Assembly (NCBI RefSeq): GCF_963678635.1
Contig: NC_087067.1
Coordinates: 35,601,966 to 35,665,965 of the forward strand
Length of the DNA: 64,000 nt
Origin: Symsagittifera roscoffensis
Lineage: Eukaryota; Xenacoelomorpha; Acoela; Convolutidae
Reading direction: 5' to 3'
Under the pieces are notes generated by a model. The model had not been told where the DNA came from. It ran no database searches and worked only from the letters and a program-made list of their open reading frames with translations. Both the position numbers and the translations under genes were made by a program. Numbering within the stretch: the first letter of the stretch is position 1; each line of letters opens with the position of its first letter. Shown here in pieces: positions 11,150 through 23,194 of this stretch.

Positions 11150-13950
11150 ATTCGTTTCTTCAAAAATTTCCCAATACAGCTTTTTTCTTCCTTTCTGAGA
11201 AATTCTAGCTAGTAAATCAGTTTTTTTCTTACATTTGACTTTTAGATTTTTCTGATCCACCAATCGGTTTTTTTTTCAAGTACTTGTCGACCTTTTGGGC
11301 AGTTTTTCAGATTGAATTGTTGAATATCGTTGAATCAGGTGAGCGTTGGACACTTTCATCGAGTTGTTCATCTTTGAAAGCCTATGTGAGTGAACTTTTG
11401 CAAAAAATGTCAGTAATTAGGCCTGAAAAAAACAGGAAGTCGAATTGGCGAGCCACAATCATGATTAGAAATGGATATAAATAAATCTTTTTGCTCGAAA
11501 GTTGTAACTATAGATTATAGTAGATTCCACAAGTGAAATACGGGTTCCGCTCATCGTTTGCGGATACAGCCTACTTTACAGGTCGTTTACCGCCGTGGAT
11601 TTCTCGACATCTAATTCACTGCAGACATTTTGCTCATTTAATTCGGCATTCCAAAAAGTGTTTTGTATGTATATTGAATATGATTAATCCTACAGCGATG
11701 AAGTCCAAATCCAGCAGGTTGATACCATCATTGGCAAAAACTCCTGACTTATCGAAATTGCGATAGCCCAGCAGTGAAAAGAGTAGAAAAAGAGAGCAAG
11801 AAACCTATGCTATTGTCTGGATTAGTTTCATCAACTTACAGATCAAAGAAGAATAAAAGAACGCTGGTGGACACGAGACTTGAAATGGAAGTCATAAGTC
11901 AGTGCAAAAGCGGCGGCCATGACAAAAACAAACCTTCAAAAACCAACATTGCACGTGGGAAAATAGAGCGCAAGTATTACATTTTCCCAGGAATTTCACA
12001 GCGACCTAAGATAGAAAAAGCCGACTGGCTGAGTCAGATACCTTGACTTTATGTGCTCTTCTTCCTCTCGACATAGCTAAATGATTTTTACTTAGTTTTC
12101 TTCTACATATAAAAATAACCACATAGCGGGGTCTCGGATTCCCAGACAACCTGAATACTAATAAAAGCAGGATTGAAAAAACTAATTATAGTTATTTTCA
12201 TTGACCATTACATATCGGATCTATTACAGAAGTATTTTCCCTTTCCTCGCACTCAAGTACTCGTACTCTGAAAAGTTACAACTAATTTGGAATTGAATTT
12301 CAATCGTTCAGGGCATTACAGTAGCTAAAAAGACTTTTAAGACATTTTAAAATTATTCGGCACCAGGCCACCATTTCAGCAATTGCCAAGAAATCCTCTC
12401 TTTTTACGGGCTGAAATCCTCTCATTCAGCGGGAACTGAATCAGGTTCCATCCATTTTGAGGAGTGACGATCGTACTGCACAAGCATGTCACCTTCAGAA
12501 ACTTCATTTCTATTTCCTAATCAAACGTTTCTCCTGTAAAGTTTGGCTGTTGTATTCGTTTCTTCAAAAATTTCCCAATACAGCTTTTTTCTTCCTTTCT
12601 GAGAAATTCTAGCTAGTAAATCAGTTTTTTTCTTACATTTGACTTTTAGATTTTTCTGATCCACCAATCGGTTTTTTTTTCAAGTACTTGTCGACCTTTT
12701 GGGCAGTTTTTCAGATTGAATTGTTGAATATCGTTGAATCAGGTGAGCGTTGGACACTTTCATCGAGTTGTTCATCTTTGAAAGCCTATGTGAGTGAACT
12801 TTTGCAAAAAATGTCAGTAATTAGGCCTGAAAAAAAACAGGAAGTCGAATTGGCGAGCCACAATCATGATTAGAAATGGATATAAATAAATCTTTTTGCT
12901 CGAAAGTTGTAACTATAGATTATAGTAGATTCCACAAGTGAAATACGGGTTCCGCTCATCGTTTGCGGATACAGCCTACTTTACAGGTCGTTTACCGCCG
13001 TGGATTTCTCGACATCTAATTCACTGCAGACATTTTGCTCATTTAATTCGGCATTCCAAAAAGTGTTTTGTATGTATATTGAATATGATTAATCCTACAG
13101 CGATGAAGTCCAAATCCAGCAGGTTGATACCATCATTGGCAAAAACTCCTGACTTATCGAAATTGCGATAGCCCAGCAGTGAAAAGAGTAGAAAAAGAGA
13201 GCAAGAAACCTATGCTATTGTCTGGATTAGTTTCATCAACTTACAGATCAAAGAAGAATAAAAGAACGCTGGTGGACACGAGACTTGAAATGGAAGTCAT
13301 AAGTCAGTGCAAAAGCGGCGGCCATGACAAAAACAAACCTTCAAAAACCAACATTGCACGTGGGAAAATAGAGCGCAAGTATTACATTTTCCCAGGAATT
13401 TCACAGCGACCTAAGATAGAAAAAGCCGACTGGCTGAGTCAGATACCTTGACTTTATGTGCTCTTCTTCCTCTCGACATAGCTAAATGATTTTTACTTAG
13501 TTTTCTTCTACATATAAAAATAACCACATAGCGGGGTCTCGGATTCCCAGACAACCTGAATACTAATAAAAGCAGGATTGAAAAAACTAATTATAGTTAT
13601 TTTCATTGACCATTACATATCGGATCTATTACAGAAGTATTTTCCCTTTCCTCGCACTCAAGTACTCGTACTCTGAAAAGTTACAACTAATTTGGAATTG
13701 AATTTCAATCGTTCAGGGCATTACAGTAGCTAAAAAGACTTTTAAGACATTTTAAAATTATTCGGCACCAGGCCACCATTTCAGCAATTGCCAAGAAATC
13801 CTCTCTTTTTACGGGCTGAAATCCTCTCATTCAGCGGGAACTGAATCAGGTTCCATCCATTTTGAGGAGTGACGATCGTACTGCACAAGCATGTCACCTT
13901 CAGAAACTTCATTTCTATTTCCTAATCAAACGTTTCTCCTGTAAAGTTTG
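11150..13950. repeat. Recently duplicated pair of array units
   Basis: Sequence from about 11150-12545 is repeated nearly identically at about 12554-13950 (offset 1404-1405 bp). The only clear difference I noticed is one extra A in the run following AGGCCTG. Other neighbouring units differ much more, so this step of array growth is recent, or it is an assembly duplication. Confidence 0.75.
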
Positions 13951-16900
13951 GCTGTGGTGATCGTTCCTTCAAAATTGTCCAAAAACAATTTTTTTCTTCA
14001 TTTCTAAAAAATTCAACATCGTAAATCATTTTTTTCCCTTAAATTTGACATTTAGATTATTCTGACCCTCCGTCTTTTTTAATTTTGCCTCTAAGTTCCT
14101 AATTCCGAACTGCTGCTGGCTCGGATGCTTCTGACGTAATAACACTGAACTTAAATCTTGCTTAATCGTATTTCAATCTCACACTCAACTGAGACACATC
14201 ACGATAAAGCCTGAATTGATTTGAAATTCAATCGAAGCTAAGCCAAATAATCCACCAATTGGTTTTTTTTCAAGTACTTGCCGTCCAACTGCTTTTTGGG
14301 CAGTTTTTGAGATTGAATCGTTGAATAATGTTGAATCAGGTGAGCGCTTGAGACTTTCATCAAATTGTTTGTCTTTGAAAGCCTATGTGAGTGAACTGTT
14401 GCAAAAATTGTCAGTAATTAGGCCTGAAAAATCAGGAAATCGAATTGGCGAGCCACAATCATGGTTAGAAATGGATTTAAATAATCTTTGTAATCGAAAG
14501 TTGTAACTATAGATTATATTAGACTTCACAATTGAAAAACAGCCTACCTTGCCTACCTTGCGTAATCGTTTGCGAATACAGCCTACCTTACAGATCCCGT
14601 TTGACGACATGGATTTCTCGACATCCTAATTCACTGCAGACATTTTTGCTCATATGATTCGGCATTCCAAAAACTGTTTTGCATTGATATTGTATATGAT
14701 TAATCATACACTGATGAAGTCCAAATCCAGCAGGTTGAAACCATCATTGGCAAAAACTCCTGTCTTATCGCAATTGCCATAACCCAGCAGTGAACAGAGT
14801 AGAAAAAGAGAGCAAGATACCTATGCTATTGTCTGGATTTGTTTCATCAACTTACAGATCAAAGAAAAATAAAAGAACGCTGGTGGACACGAGACTTGAA
14901 ATGAAAGTCGTAAGTCAGTGTAAAAGTGGCGGCCATGACTAAAAAAAACCTTGGAAAACCAGCATTGCACGTGGGAAAATGGACTGAAAGTATAACGTTT
15001 TCCGAGAAATTTCACAGCGACCTAAGAAAGAAAAGGCCGACTGGCTGAGTCAGATACCTTGACTTTTTGTCCTCTTCTTCGTCTCGACCTAGCTATTTGA
15101 TTTTTGATCTATTTAATGGCTAACCATTTTGCTACAGCTCTTAGGCTATTAGCCAAACGGTTTTTACTTATTTTTCTTCTGCATATAAAAAAAACTCCAT
15201 AGCGGGGTCTCGGATTCTCAGACAACGTGAATACCTTTAAAAGCAGGGCTGAAAAATATATTTATAGTTGTTTTCAAGGACAGTTACATATCGGATCTGT
15301 TACAGAAAGATTTTTCCTTTCCTCGACCTCAAGTACTCGTACTCTGAAAAATTACAACTAAGTTGGAACGGAATTTCAATCGTTCAGGGCATTACAGTAG
15401 CTAAGAAAACTTTAAAAGACGTTATAAAATCATTCGACACCAGGCCTCCATTTCATCAATTGCCAAGAAATCCTCTCTTTTTGAGGGCTGAAATCCTCTC
15501 TTTTTACGGGTCCCGAATCAGGTTCCATCCATTTTGAGAAATGGCGATCGTATTGCACGAGCATGTCACCTTCAGAAATTTCATTTCTATTCTTAATCAA
15601 CCGTTTCTCCTGTAAAGTTTGTCTGTTGTATTCGTTTCTTCAAAAATTTTACCAATACGGCTTTTTTCTTCCTCTCCCTCAAGTACCCGTACTCTGAAAA
15701 AATACTACTGGTTGGGAATTTGTTTTCAATCTTTCGGCGCATTACAGTAGCTAAAAATTTTTAAAAGACGTTATAAAATCATTCGGCACCAGGCCTCCAT
15801 TTCGGCAATTGCCAAGAAATCCTCTCTTTTTACGGGCTGAAATCCTCTCATTTTGCGGGAACTGAATCAAGTTCCATCCATTTTGAGAAATCACGATCGT
15901 ATTGCACGAGCATGTCACCTTCAGAAACTTCATTTATATTTCTTAATCAATCATTTATATTTCTTAATCAATGAATATAAAAAAATCTTTTTACTCGAAA
16001 GTTGTAACTATAGATTACAGTAGATTCCACAAGTGAAATACGGGTTCCGCTCATCGTTTGCGGATACATCCAACTTTACAGGTCGTTTACCGCCGTGGAT
16101 TTCTCGACATCCTAATTCACTGCAGACATTTTGCTCATTTGATTCGGCATTCCAAAAGCTGTTTTGTATGTATATTGTATATGATTAATCCTACAGCGAT
16201 GAAGTCCAAATCCAGCAGGTTGATACCATCATTGGCAAAAACTCCTGACTTATCGAAATTGCGATAGCCCAGCAGTGAATAGAGTAGAAAAAGAGAGCAA
16301 GATACCTATGCTATTGTCTGGATTATTTTCATCAACTTACAGATCAAAGAAGAATAAAAGAACGCTGGTGGACACGAGACTTGAAATGGAAGTCTTATGT
16401 CAGTGTAAGAGCGGCGGCCATGACAAAAACAATCTTCGCAAACCAACATTGCACGTGGGAAAATGGAGAGAAAATATTACATTTTCCCAGAAATTTCACA
16501 GCGACCTAAGATAGAAAAAACCGAAAGGCTGAGTCAGATACCTCGATTTTATGTGCTCTTCGTCGTCTCGACCTAGCTGTTTGATTTTTGGTGTGTTTAA
16601 GGGCTAACCATTTTGTTACAGCTGTTAGGCTATCAGCCAAACGATTTTTACTGAGTTTTCTTCTACATATGAAAGTAACCACATAGCGGGGTCTCGAATT
16701 CCCAGACAACGTGAATACCTTTAAAAGCCTGCCTAAAATAAAATTTTTAATTTATAGTTATTTTCATTGACAGTTACATATCGGATTTTCCCTTATTTTC
16801 CCATATTAAAGAAGGATTTTCCCTTTCCTCTCCCTCAAGTACTCGTACTCTGAAAAAATACTACTGGTTGGGAATTTATTTTCAATCTTTCGGGGCATTA

Positions 16901-19900
16901 CAGTGGCTAAAAAAACTTCAAAAGACGTTATAAATCATTCGGCACCAGTCCTCCATTTCGGCAATTGCCGAGAAATCCTCTCTTTTTACGGGCTGAACTC
17001 CTCTCTTTTTACGGATCCCGAATCAGGTTCCATCCATTTTGAGACAAGACGATCGTATTGCACGAGCATGTCATCTTCAGAAACCTCATTTCTATTCTTA
17101 ATCAACCGTTTCTCCTGTAAAGTTTGGCTGTTGTATTCGTTTCTTCAAAATTTTACAAATATGGCTTTTTTCTTCATTTCTGAGAAATTCTAGTCGTAAA
17201 TCGATTTTTTTCTTAAATTTGACTTTTAGATTTTTCTGATCCACCAATCGGTTTTTTTTTTCAAGTACTTGCCGTCCAACTGCCTTTTGGGAAGTTTTTG
17301 AGATTGACTCGTTGAATATCGTTGAGTCAGGTGAGCGCTGGAGACTTTCATCGAGTTGTTCATCTTTGAAAGCCTATGTGAGTGAACTGTTGCAAAAAAT
17401 GTCAGTAATTAGGCCTGAAAAAAACAGGAAGTCAAATTGGCGAGCCACAATCATGATTAGAAATGGATATAAATAAATCTTTTTAATCAAAAGTTGTAAC
17501 TATAGATTATAGTAGATTCCCCAAGTAAAATATGGGTTCCGCTCATCGTTTGCGGATACAGCCTAATTTGTAGATCCCGTTTACCGCCGTGGTTTTCTCG
17601 ACATCCTAATTCACTGTAGACCTTTTTGCTTATTAGATTCGGCATTCCAAAAAGTGTTTTATATGTATATTGTATATGATTAATCCTACAGCGATGAAGT
17701 CCAAATCCAGCAGGTTGATACCACCATTGTTCACTGCTGGGCTTATCAAAATTGCGATAGCCCAGCAGTGAACAGAGTAGAAAAAGAGAGCAAGAAACCT
17801 ATGCCATTGTCTGGATTAGTTTCATCAACTTACAGATCGAAGAAGAATAAAAGAACAGTGGTGGACACGAGACTTGAAATGGAAGTCTTATGTCAGCGTA
17901 AGAGCAGCGGCCATGACAAAAAGAATCTTCGCAAACCAACATTTCACGTGGGAAAATGGAGAGAAAGTATTACATTTTCCCAGACATTTTACAGTGACCT
18001 AAGGTAGAAAAAACCGACTGGCTGAGTCAGATACCTTGGTTTTATGTGCTCTTCTTCCTCTCGACATAGCTAAACAATTTTTACTTAGTTTTCTTCTACA
18101 TATGAAAATAACCACATAGCGGGGTCTCGGATTCCCAGACAACCTGAATACTATCAAAAGCAGGACTGAAAAAGCTAATTATAGTTACATATCGGATCTA
18201 TTAAGAAGGATTTTCCCTTTCCTCGCACTCAAGTACTCGTACTCTGAAAAATTACAACTAATTTGGAATTGAATTTCAATCTTTCGGGGCATTACAGTAG
18301 CTAAAAAACTTTAAAAGACGTTATAAAATCATTCGGCACCAGGCCTCCATTTCGGCAATTGCCGAGAAATCCTCTCTTTTTACGGGCTGAATTCCTCTCT
18401 TTTTACGGATCCCGAATCAGGTTCCATCCATTTTGAGAAATGACGATCGTATTGCACGAGCATGTCATATTCAGAAACCTCATTTCTATTCCTTATCAAC
18501 CTTTTCTCCTGTAAAGTTTGGCTGTTGTATTCGTTTCTTCAAAATTTTACAAATATGGCTTTTTTCTTTATTTCTGAGAAATTCTAGTCGTAAATCGATT
18601 TTTTTTCTTAAATTTGACTTTTAAGTTAATCTGACCCTCCGTTTGTTTGTAATTTTGCCTCTAAGTTCCTAATTCCAAACTGCTGCTGGCTAGGAGGCTT
18701 CTGACGGAACAGCCCAGAGCTTGAATCTTGCTTAATCGTATTTTAATGAGCCACAATCATGGTTAGAAATGGACTTAAATAATCTTTTTAATCGAAAGTT
18801 GTAACTATAGATTATAGTAGATTCCCCCAGTAAAATATGGGTTCAGCTCATCTTTTGCGGATACAGCCTAATTTGTAGATCCCGTTTACAGCCGTGGATT
18901 TCTTGACATCCTAATTCACTGTAGACCTTTTTGCTCATTTGATTCGGCATTCCAAAAAGTGTTTTGTATTTATATTGTATATGATTAATCCTACAGCGAT
19001 GAAGTCCAAATCCAGCACGTTGATTCCATCATTGGCAAAAACTCGCGTCTTATCGAAATTGCGATAACCCAGCAATGAACAGAGTAGAAAAAGAGAGCAA
19101 GATACCTATAATTTTGTCTGGTTAGTTTCATCATTTTACAGATCAAAGAAGAATAAAAAACGCTGGCGGACACGAGACTTGAACTGGAAGTCTTAAGTCA
19201 GTGTAAAAGCGGCGGCCATGACAACAAAAAACTTCGAAAACCAACATTGCACGTGGGAAAATGGAGTGAAAGTATTACATTTTCCCAGAAATTTCACAGC
19301 GACCTAAGATAGAAAAAACCGACAGGCTGAGTCAGATTCCTCGATTTTATGTGCTCTTCGTCGTCTCGACCTAGCTGTTTGATTTTTGGTCTGTTTAAGG
19401 GCTAACCATTTTGTTCAAACTGTTAGGCTATCAGCCAAACGATTTTTACTGAGTTTTCTTCTACATATGAAAGTAACTACATAGCGGGGTCTCGGATTCC
19501 CAGACAACGTGAATACCTTTAAAAGCAGGGCTGAAAAATATAATTATAGTTATTTTCATTGTCAGTTACATATCGAATCTATTACAGAAGGATTTTCCCT
19601 TTCCTCTCCCTCAAGTACTCGTACTCTGAAAAAATACTACTGGTTGGGAATTTGTTTTCAATCTTTCGGGGCATTACAGTAGCTAAAAATTTTTAAAAGA
19701 CGTTATAAAATCATTCGGCACCAGGCCTCCATTTCGGCAATTGCCAAGAAATCCTCTCTTTTTACGGGCTGAAATCCTCTCATTTTGCGGGAACTGAATC
19801 AGGTTCCATCCATTTTGAGAAATCACGATCGTATTGCACGTGCATGTCACCTTCAGAAACTTCATTTATATTTCTTAATCAATCGTTTCTGATGTAAAGT

Positions 19901-20035
19901 TTGGCTGTTGTATTCGTTTCTTCAAAACTTTCAAAATACGGCTTTTTTCTTCATTTCTGAGAAATTCTAGCTCGTAAATTGATTTGTTTCTTAAATTTGA
20001 CTTTTAGATTATTCTGACCCTCCGTTTGTTTGTAA

Positions 20036-20323
20036 CTTTTTTTAAATGGATATCCATTAATACCTGTCATTTTTTGCTTCTTCTAATCTTCAAATAAATC
20101 ACCAATTTTAATTTTAAAAAAGCTTATAAATTTTCTTTCAAATTTTCAATCAATTTTGATTGGGAGAACTTAATCATATTTTCAAAAATGCATAATTTCT
20201 GATCAAGACAACGACTTTAAAAACGTTTCTAACTCTTGAGCTGTGCCTGTTTCTTTGACCTGTCATCTTCTTCTAGGGTGGGGAGGAGGCGTGTCTAGGA
20301 TATTAGACAAAGACAAATTGCTA
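20036..20323. other. Non-coding spacer between array and foldback element
   Basis: About 290 bp of AT-rich sequence with no gene or repeat landmark, becoming GC-richer near 20270-20300 just before the TA-flanked element. Confidence 0.4.
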
Positions 20324-20340
20324 CCCGGGTCGAGATCCCG

Positions 20341-20635
20341 CTCAAAAACCGCTCAATATTTGAGCGGTTTGAGAGGTTTTCCAGCAAGATTTGAGCGGTT
20401 TGAGCGGTTTGGGCGGTTTGGGCGGTTTTTTTGGAAAAACCGCTCAAACCGCTCAAATCTTGCTTAAAAAACCGCTCAAAAATCGCTCATTTCTTGCGGT
20501 GATTTTTGAACGGTTTTTCGAGCAAGATTTGAGCGGTTTTTGAGCGGTTTTTCCAAAAAAAACCGCCCAAACCGCCCAAACCGCCCAAACCGCTCAAACC
20601 GCTCAAATCTTGCTGGAAAACCGCTCAAACCAACA
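20341..20635. repeat. Inverted GAGCGGTTT / AAACCGCTC minisatellite blocks
   Basis: Two mirror pairs of blocks: GAGCGGTTT repeats grading into GGGCGGTTT near 20387-20430, then AAACCGCTC repeats near 20435-20480; and GAGCGGTTT again near 20528-20548 followed by AAACCGCCC/AAACCGCTC near 20560-20632. The spacing allows stable hairpins on either strand. Apparent open frames through it (repeating Arg/Phe or Asn/Arg/Ser residues) are by-products of the 9-bp period. Confidence 0.85.
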
Positions 20636-20677
20636 TATTCAGTAGAACAAATACAACGAATATTTTGCTTTCAGTAA

Positions 20678-20750
20678 GTCCGCATAGCCTAACGGATAAG
20701 GCGTCTGAATTCGAATCAGAAGATTGCAGGTTCGAATCCCTTTGTGGTCG
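20678..20750 (+). tRNA. tRNA-Arg, anticodon TCG
   Basis: The 73-nt sequence folds as a cloverleaf. It has D stem GCCT/AGGC, anticodon stem TCTGA/TCAGA with loop ATTCGAA (anticodon TCG), and a T arm with the pol III B box GGTTCGAATCC. The A box TAGCCTAACGG is present, and a T run (pol III terminator) follows at 20752. One flaw is visible: the acceptor stem GTCCGCA pairs with TGTGGTC except for a T-T mismatch at the second pair and one G-T wobble. It should decode CGA Arg codons if functional. Because it sits inside a repetitive element it may be one of many mobile copies. Confidence 0.85.
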
Positions 20751-20767
20751 ATTTTTTATTATTAAAT

Positions 20768-20950
20768 CTTGCGCGGTTTTTGAGCGGTTTATTTAGATAA
20801 ACCGCTCAGAACCGTTCAAATCTTGCGCGGTTTTTGAGCGGTTTTTTTAGATAAACCGTTCAAAAACCGCTCAAACCGCTCATTTTGAAGCAAGATTTTG
20901 AGCGTAATTGTCTAAAAAAACCGCTCAAACCGCTCAAATCTTGCTTCAAA
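20768..20950. repeat. Right-hand GCGGTTT / AAACCGCTC foldback block
   Basis: Downstream of the tRNA the same motifs recur as two hairpin units: CTTGCGCGGTTTTTGAGCGG ... ATAAACCGCTCAGAACCG, then a second, more diverged one. It ends in AAACCGCTCAAATCTTGC just before the right terminal repeat. The two units around 20768 and 20819 are near copies of each other. Confidence 0.8.
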
Positions 20951-20976
20951 TTAGGTGAAAAATCTCGACTCGGGTA

Positions 20977-21757
20977 ATCAGCTCCTTTTTAATTTACCTG
21001 CAACGCTCCTCAGCCCCTGGGGTTTGCCTCATTTAGTTTTTCAGGAAACGTCTTACACTTTATTCTGTTGGGTTTCCTCGTTGATTTCACCTGCAAGAAA
21101 GGAACGAGATTTTCTGGAGTTAAAAGAGCTAACAAAAAAAATTTAAAGCGACCAATTTTAAACTGAAGTTGCGATGAAAACTTTTCAAAAAGACACCTCA
21201 TAAGTATTATTTTTAAGCAGCTAAAATTTTGGTGATAGGTCAACAAGCCGAAAGATAAGAGTACCCCGTTTCATCAAGCCGAATGTTAATTTTGTTAAAC
21301 AACATATTTATAGATTGTCACTGTTTTTATTATATAGTTATACGGATTTCTGATGCAATTTACGTTATTCTGATGTAATTTCGGCTTCAAGAGATGCAGT
21401 TTGTTGAACATCCAGCAAAATTTTGGATGTTAAAAATTTACTAACTGTTTTTTTAAAAGAAATTTTGGTAGAGTCGGTCAAAACATAGCGCCTCGACACA
21501 TGCAATCAGCACAACAGCAGTAAAATATTTTGAATACAATTGCTCATGTTTGTGAGGACAAAAGCAGTCACCTGATTTCCAAAACATATTTGCTTCTCAA
21601 AAAAATGTTCTTTTCCATTTGTTCGTTTTCAGTTCCCAAGTTTACTTTTAGAAACACCGTTTGAACACCTGCGCGTCGTTTAATGCGGTCATCTTTTATG
21701 CCAGTTTATTTTAAATGGAGACTATTTTTGAGATTCTTTTCTGGCTTAACTTTGCAG
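20977..21757. other. Non-coding stretch
   Basis: No supported gene. Short open frames on both strands overlap each other and lack splice or codon support. Confidence 0.4.
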
Positions 21758-21836
21758 CAGGGCGCGGACTGCGTGCTTGTTTCATATGTGGGGACAGATT
21801 GGTCGAAGAAGAACCCCTTCATAGGAGAGAAGTCAG
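21758..21836 (+). other. Candidate short internal exon
   Basis: An island richer in GC than its surroundings is preceded by AACTTTGCAG and followed by GTCAG|GTAAAA. One frame is fully open and reads through ACFICGDRLVEEEPLHRR, including a CxxC pair. It is too short to assign a family. It could be one exon of a zinc-binding protein or a chance match to splice signals. Confidence 0.25.
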
Positions 21837-22988
21837 GTAAAAGATCTTCTATGTAAAAGAGAAAACGGGAGCTATTTAACTCAAAAATTAAACCTCTTCT
21901 ATGTATTTGTCACTCAAAATCAATTTCACAAATCCGGTTAACTATTAAGAGACTCATTTGACCAGCATTTTTTAACTAGAATTTGTCAACATGTGGCTGG
22001 GAGGTCTGAGCAAAACTCTTAAAAAACGTTTAAGCAACAAGTTTTGGATGATTTTTAGAACGCTGGGGGCTGGCGGTAATAAACCACCGGCGCTCCTAAC
22101 TCCACCAACATACTGTGTTTGTCTTGAAAAGGAGGGGGCTAGCTTGAAATGATTTTCGTATGATCGCACATCACGACGGAGAGGAATAGCAACTAAATAG
22201 ATTCCTGATTTTTAATTGACCCACAGTGACGAAAATGGATAATATTTTTAAGCAGATTTTGTATTGTTAAACCGTAATTATCGAATCGATTCAACAACAA
22301 GAATTTATTTGCGAGCGATACTCGCAAAATGCAAAATAGTTTGGATTTTTCGGATTTCTGTAATTAATTCCACCTATTTGCAACAGGGGGAATTTCATTA
22401 CTAATGTTTTCCGTATAAAACTGATTATTTGTGAAAAAAAACTACAATAGTTGTAGTGTCAATTTTGGGTCTCAAAATTTTACCTTTAATGATCACGTTT
22501 GCTAACAAACTTAAGTTTTAATCTATACATATCAAAAGATATCCGTCTGTGCTATTGTGAACTAAGTCACTTGAGGCGAGTTGTCATCCGCAAGCCATAA
22601 GTTCTCTTCAAAACTTTACATCTTAAAGGTTCTGCCAATATGTTTTTCTTTATTTAAAGGTTTACAATTGTTTGAATTTAGTTTTCGGGATCTCCCCCTT
22701 TTTGGAACTACTGCATTACCTTGTATAATTTATAAATAAAACATTTTGAACAATAATACATAAAGAAGGAGGTATCAATTCTTACGAGAATCTCTCCCTC
22801 CCCTTTTTGCATGCAATGTATTTTTGTTCAGATATAGTTTTTCTTATAAATTAAGATTTTCCTTTTTTTTGATTAATTGTTGTCAGTTTTTTGTAGAATG
22901 ATCCTTTCTCTCTGTGCAAAATCAAGCTGCATCTACAAGCAGGCTTAATTTGAAAAACTAATTTTGAAGTTGATATTGTATTTTTTAG
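21837..22988. other. Non-coding stretch, probably intronic at its right end
   Basis: AT-rich with no supported gene. It ends with a T-rich tract and TTTTTTAG just before the PAN exon. Confidence 0.4.
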
Positions 22989-23194
22989 CTTTCCATCCAG
23001 TCAGCATATTCGTTCAAATGACAAATTACTGGGCGACTTCGCCTTTTTGAAGGTAGATGAAATTGTGGGGGAAATGTATTGTGGCAACTTGTGTGTGTTC
23101 AACACTCCCTGCAAATCATACAATTTCAACACAGCTGTCAAACAGTGCCAATTACTAGCCACTGATTTACACCTCAAAAACATTACTTCTATCG
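22989..23194 (+). CDS. Internal exon of a PAN/apple-domain protein
   Basis: A 206-nt exon bounded by a TATTTTTTAG acceptor and a perfect G|GTAAGT donor. The single open frame (entered after one leftover base, implying a phase-2 upstream junction) encodes about 68 residues with the Cys spacing of the PAN/apple fold: CGNLCVF, then CKSYNF, then QCQLLATDLHLKN. PAN domains are usually extracellular binding modules, so the parent gene is probably secreted or membrane-bound. I cannot identify partner exons with confidence, so this is a partial gene. The near-identical but broken copy at 5588-5830 on the same strand shows that the exon has been duplicated locally. TTG at 23047 is not a real start because the frame is open upstream to the splice site. 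Confidence 0.65.

Larger units (their letters stand above)
8617..20035. repeat. Tandem array, about eight copies of a 1.3-1.6 kb unit
   Basis: An anchor motif (GATGAAGTCCAAA, last As variable) recurs in the same context at 8635, 10236, 11697, 13102, 14713, 16198, 17693 and 18998, giving spacings of 1601, 1461, 1405, 1611, 1485, 1495 and 1305 bp. Each unit carries the same ordered landmarks: the anchor, a GGTGGACACGAGACTTGAA segment, a CTCAAGTACTCGTACTCTGA segment, a CCATCCATTTTGAG segment and, in most, an AGCCTATGTGAGTGAACT segment. Units differ by internal deletions and substitutions. The array breaks off at about 20035 in the middle of a unit. It may be a satellite, a tandem gene family in decay, or an amplified element; no autonomous transposon gene is visible. 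Confidence 0.9.
20324..20974. mobile_element. TA-flanked element with foldback arrays and a tRNA gene
   Basis: The left end reads CCCGGGTCGAGAT and the right end ATCTCGACTCGGG, inverted repeats with one mismatch, each bordered by TA (20322-20323 and 20975-20976). The interior is almost entirely copies of GAGCGGTTT and its complement AAACCGCTC, with the linker CAAATCTTGC, arranged in several opposed blocks that would form long hairpins. A tRNA-Arg gene lies in the only non-repetitive island. There is no transposase frame. The TA target and 13-bp terminal repeats suggest a non-autonomous DNA transposon; the family is unknown to me. Confidence 0.6.

Noticed and set aside
20243-20467. Frame with repeated Phe/Glu/Arg residues ending in WKNRSNRSNLA
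   Set aside because: It is an artefact of the 9-bp GAGCGGTTT repeat, read across both orientations of the hairpin.
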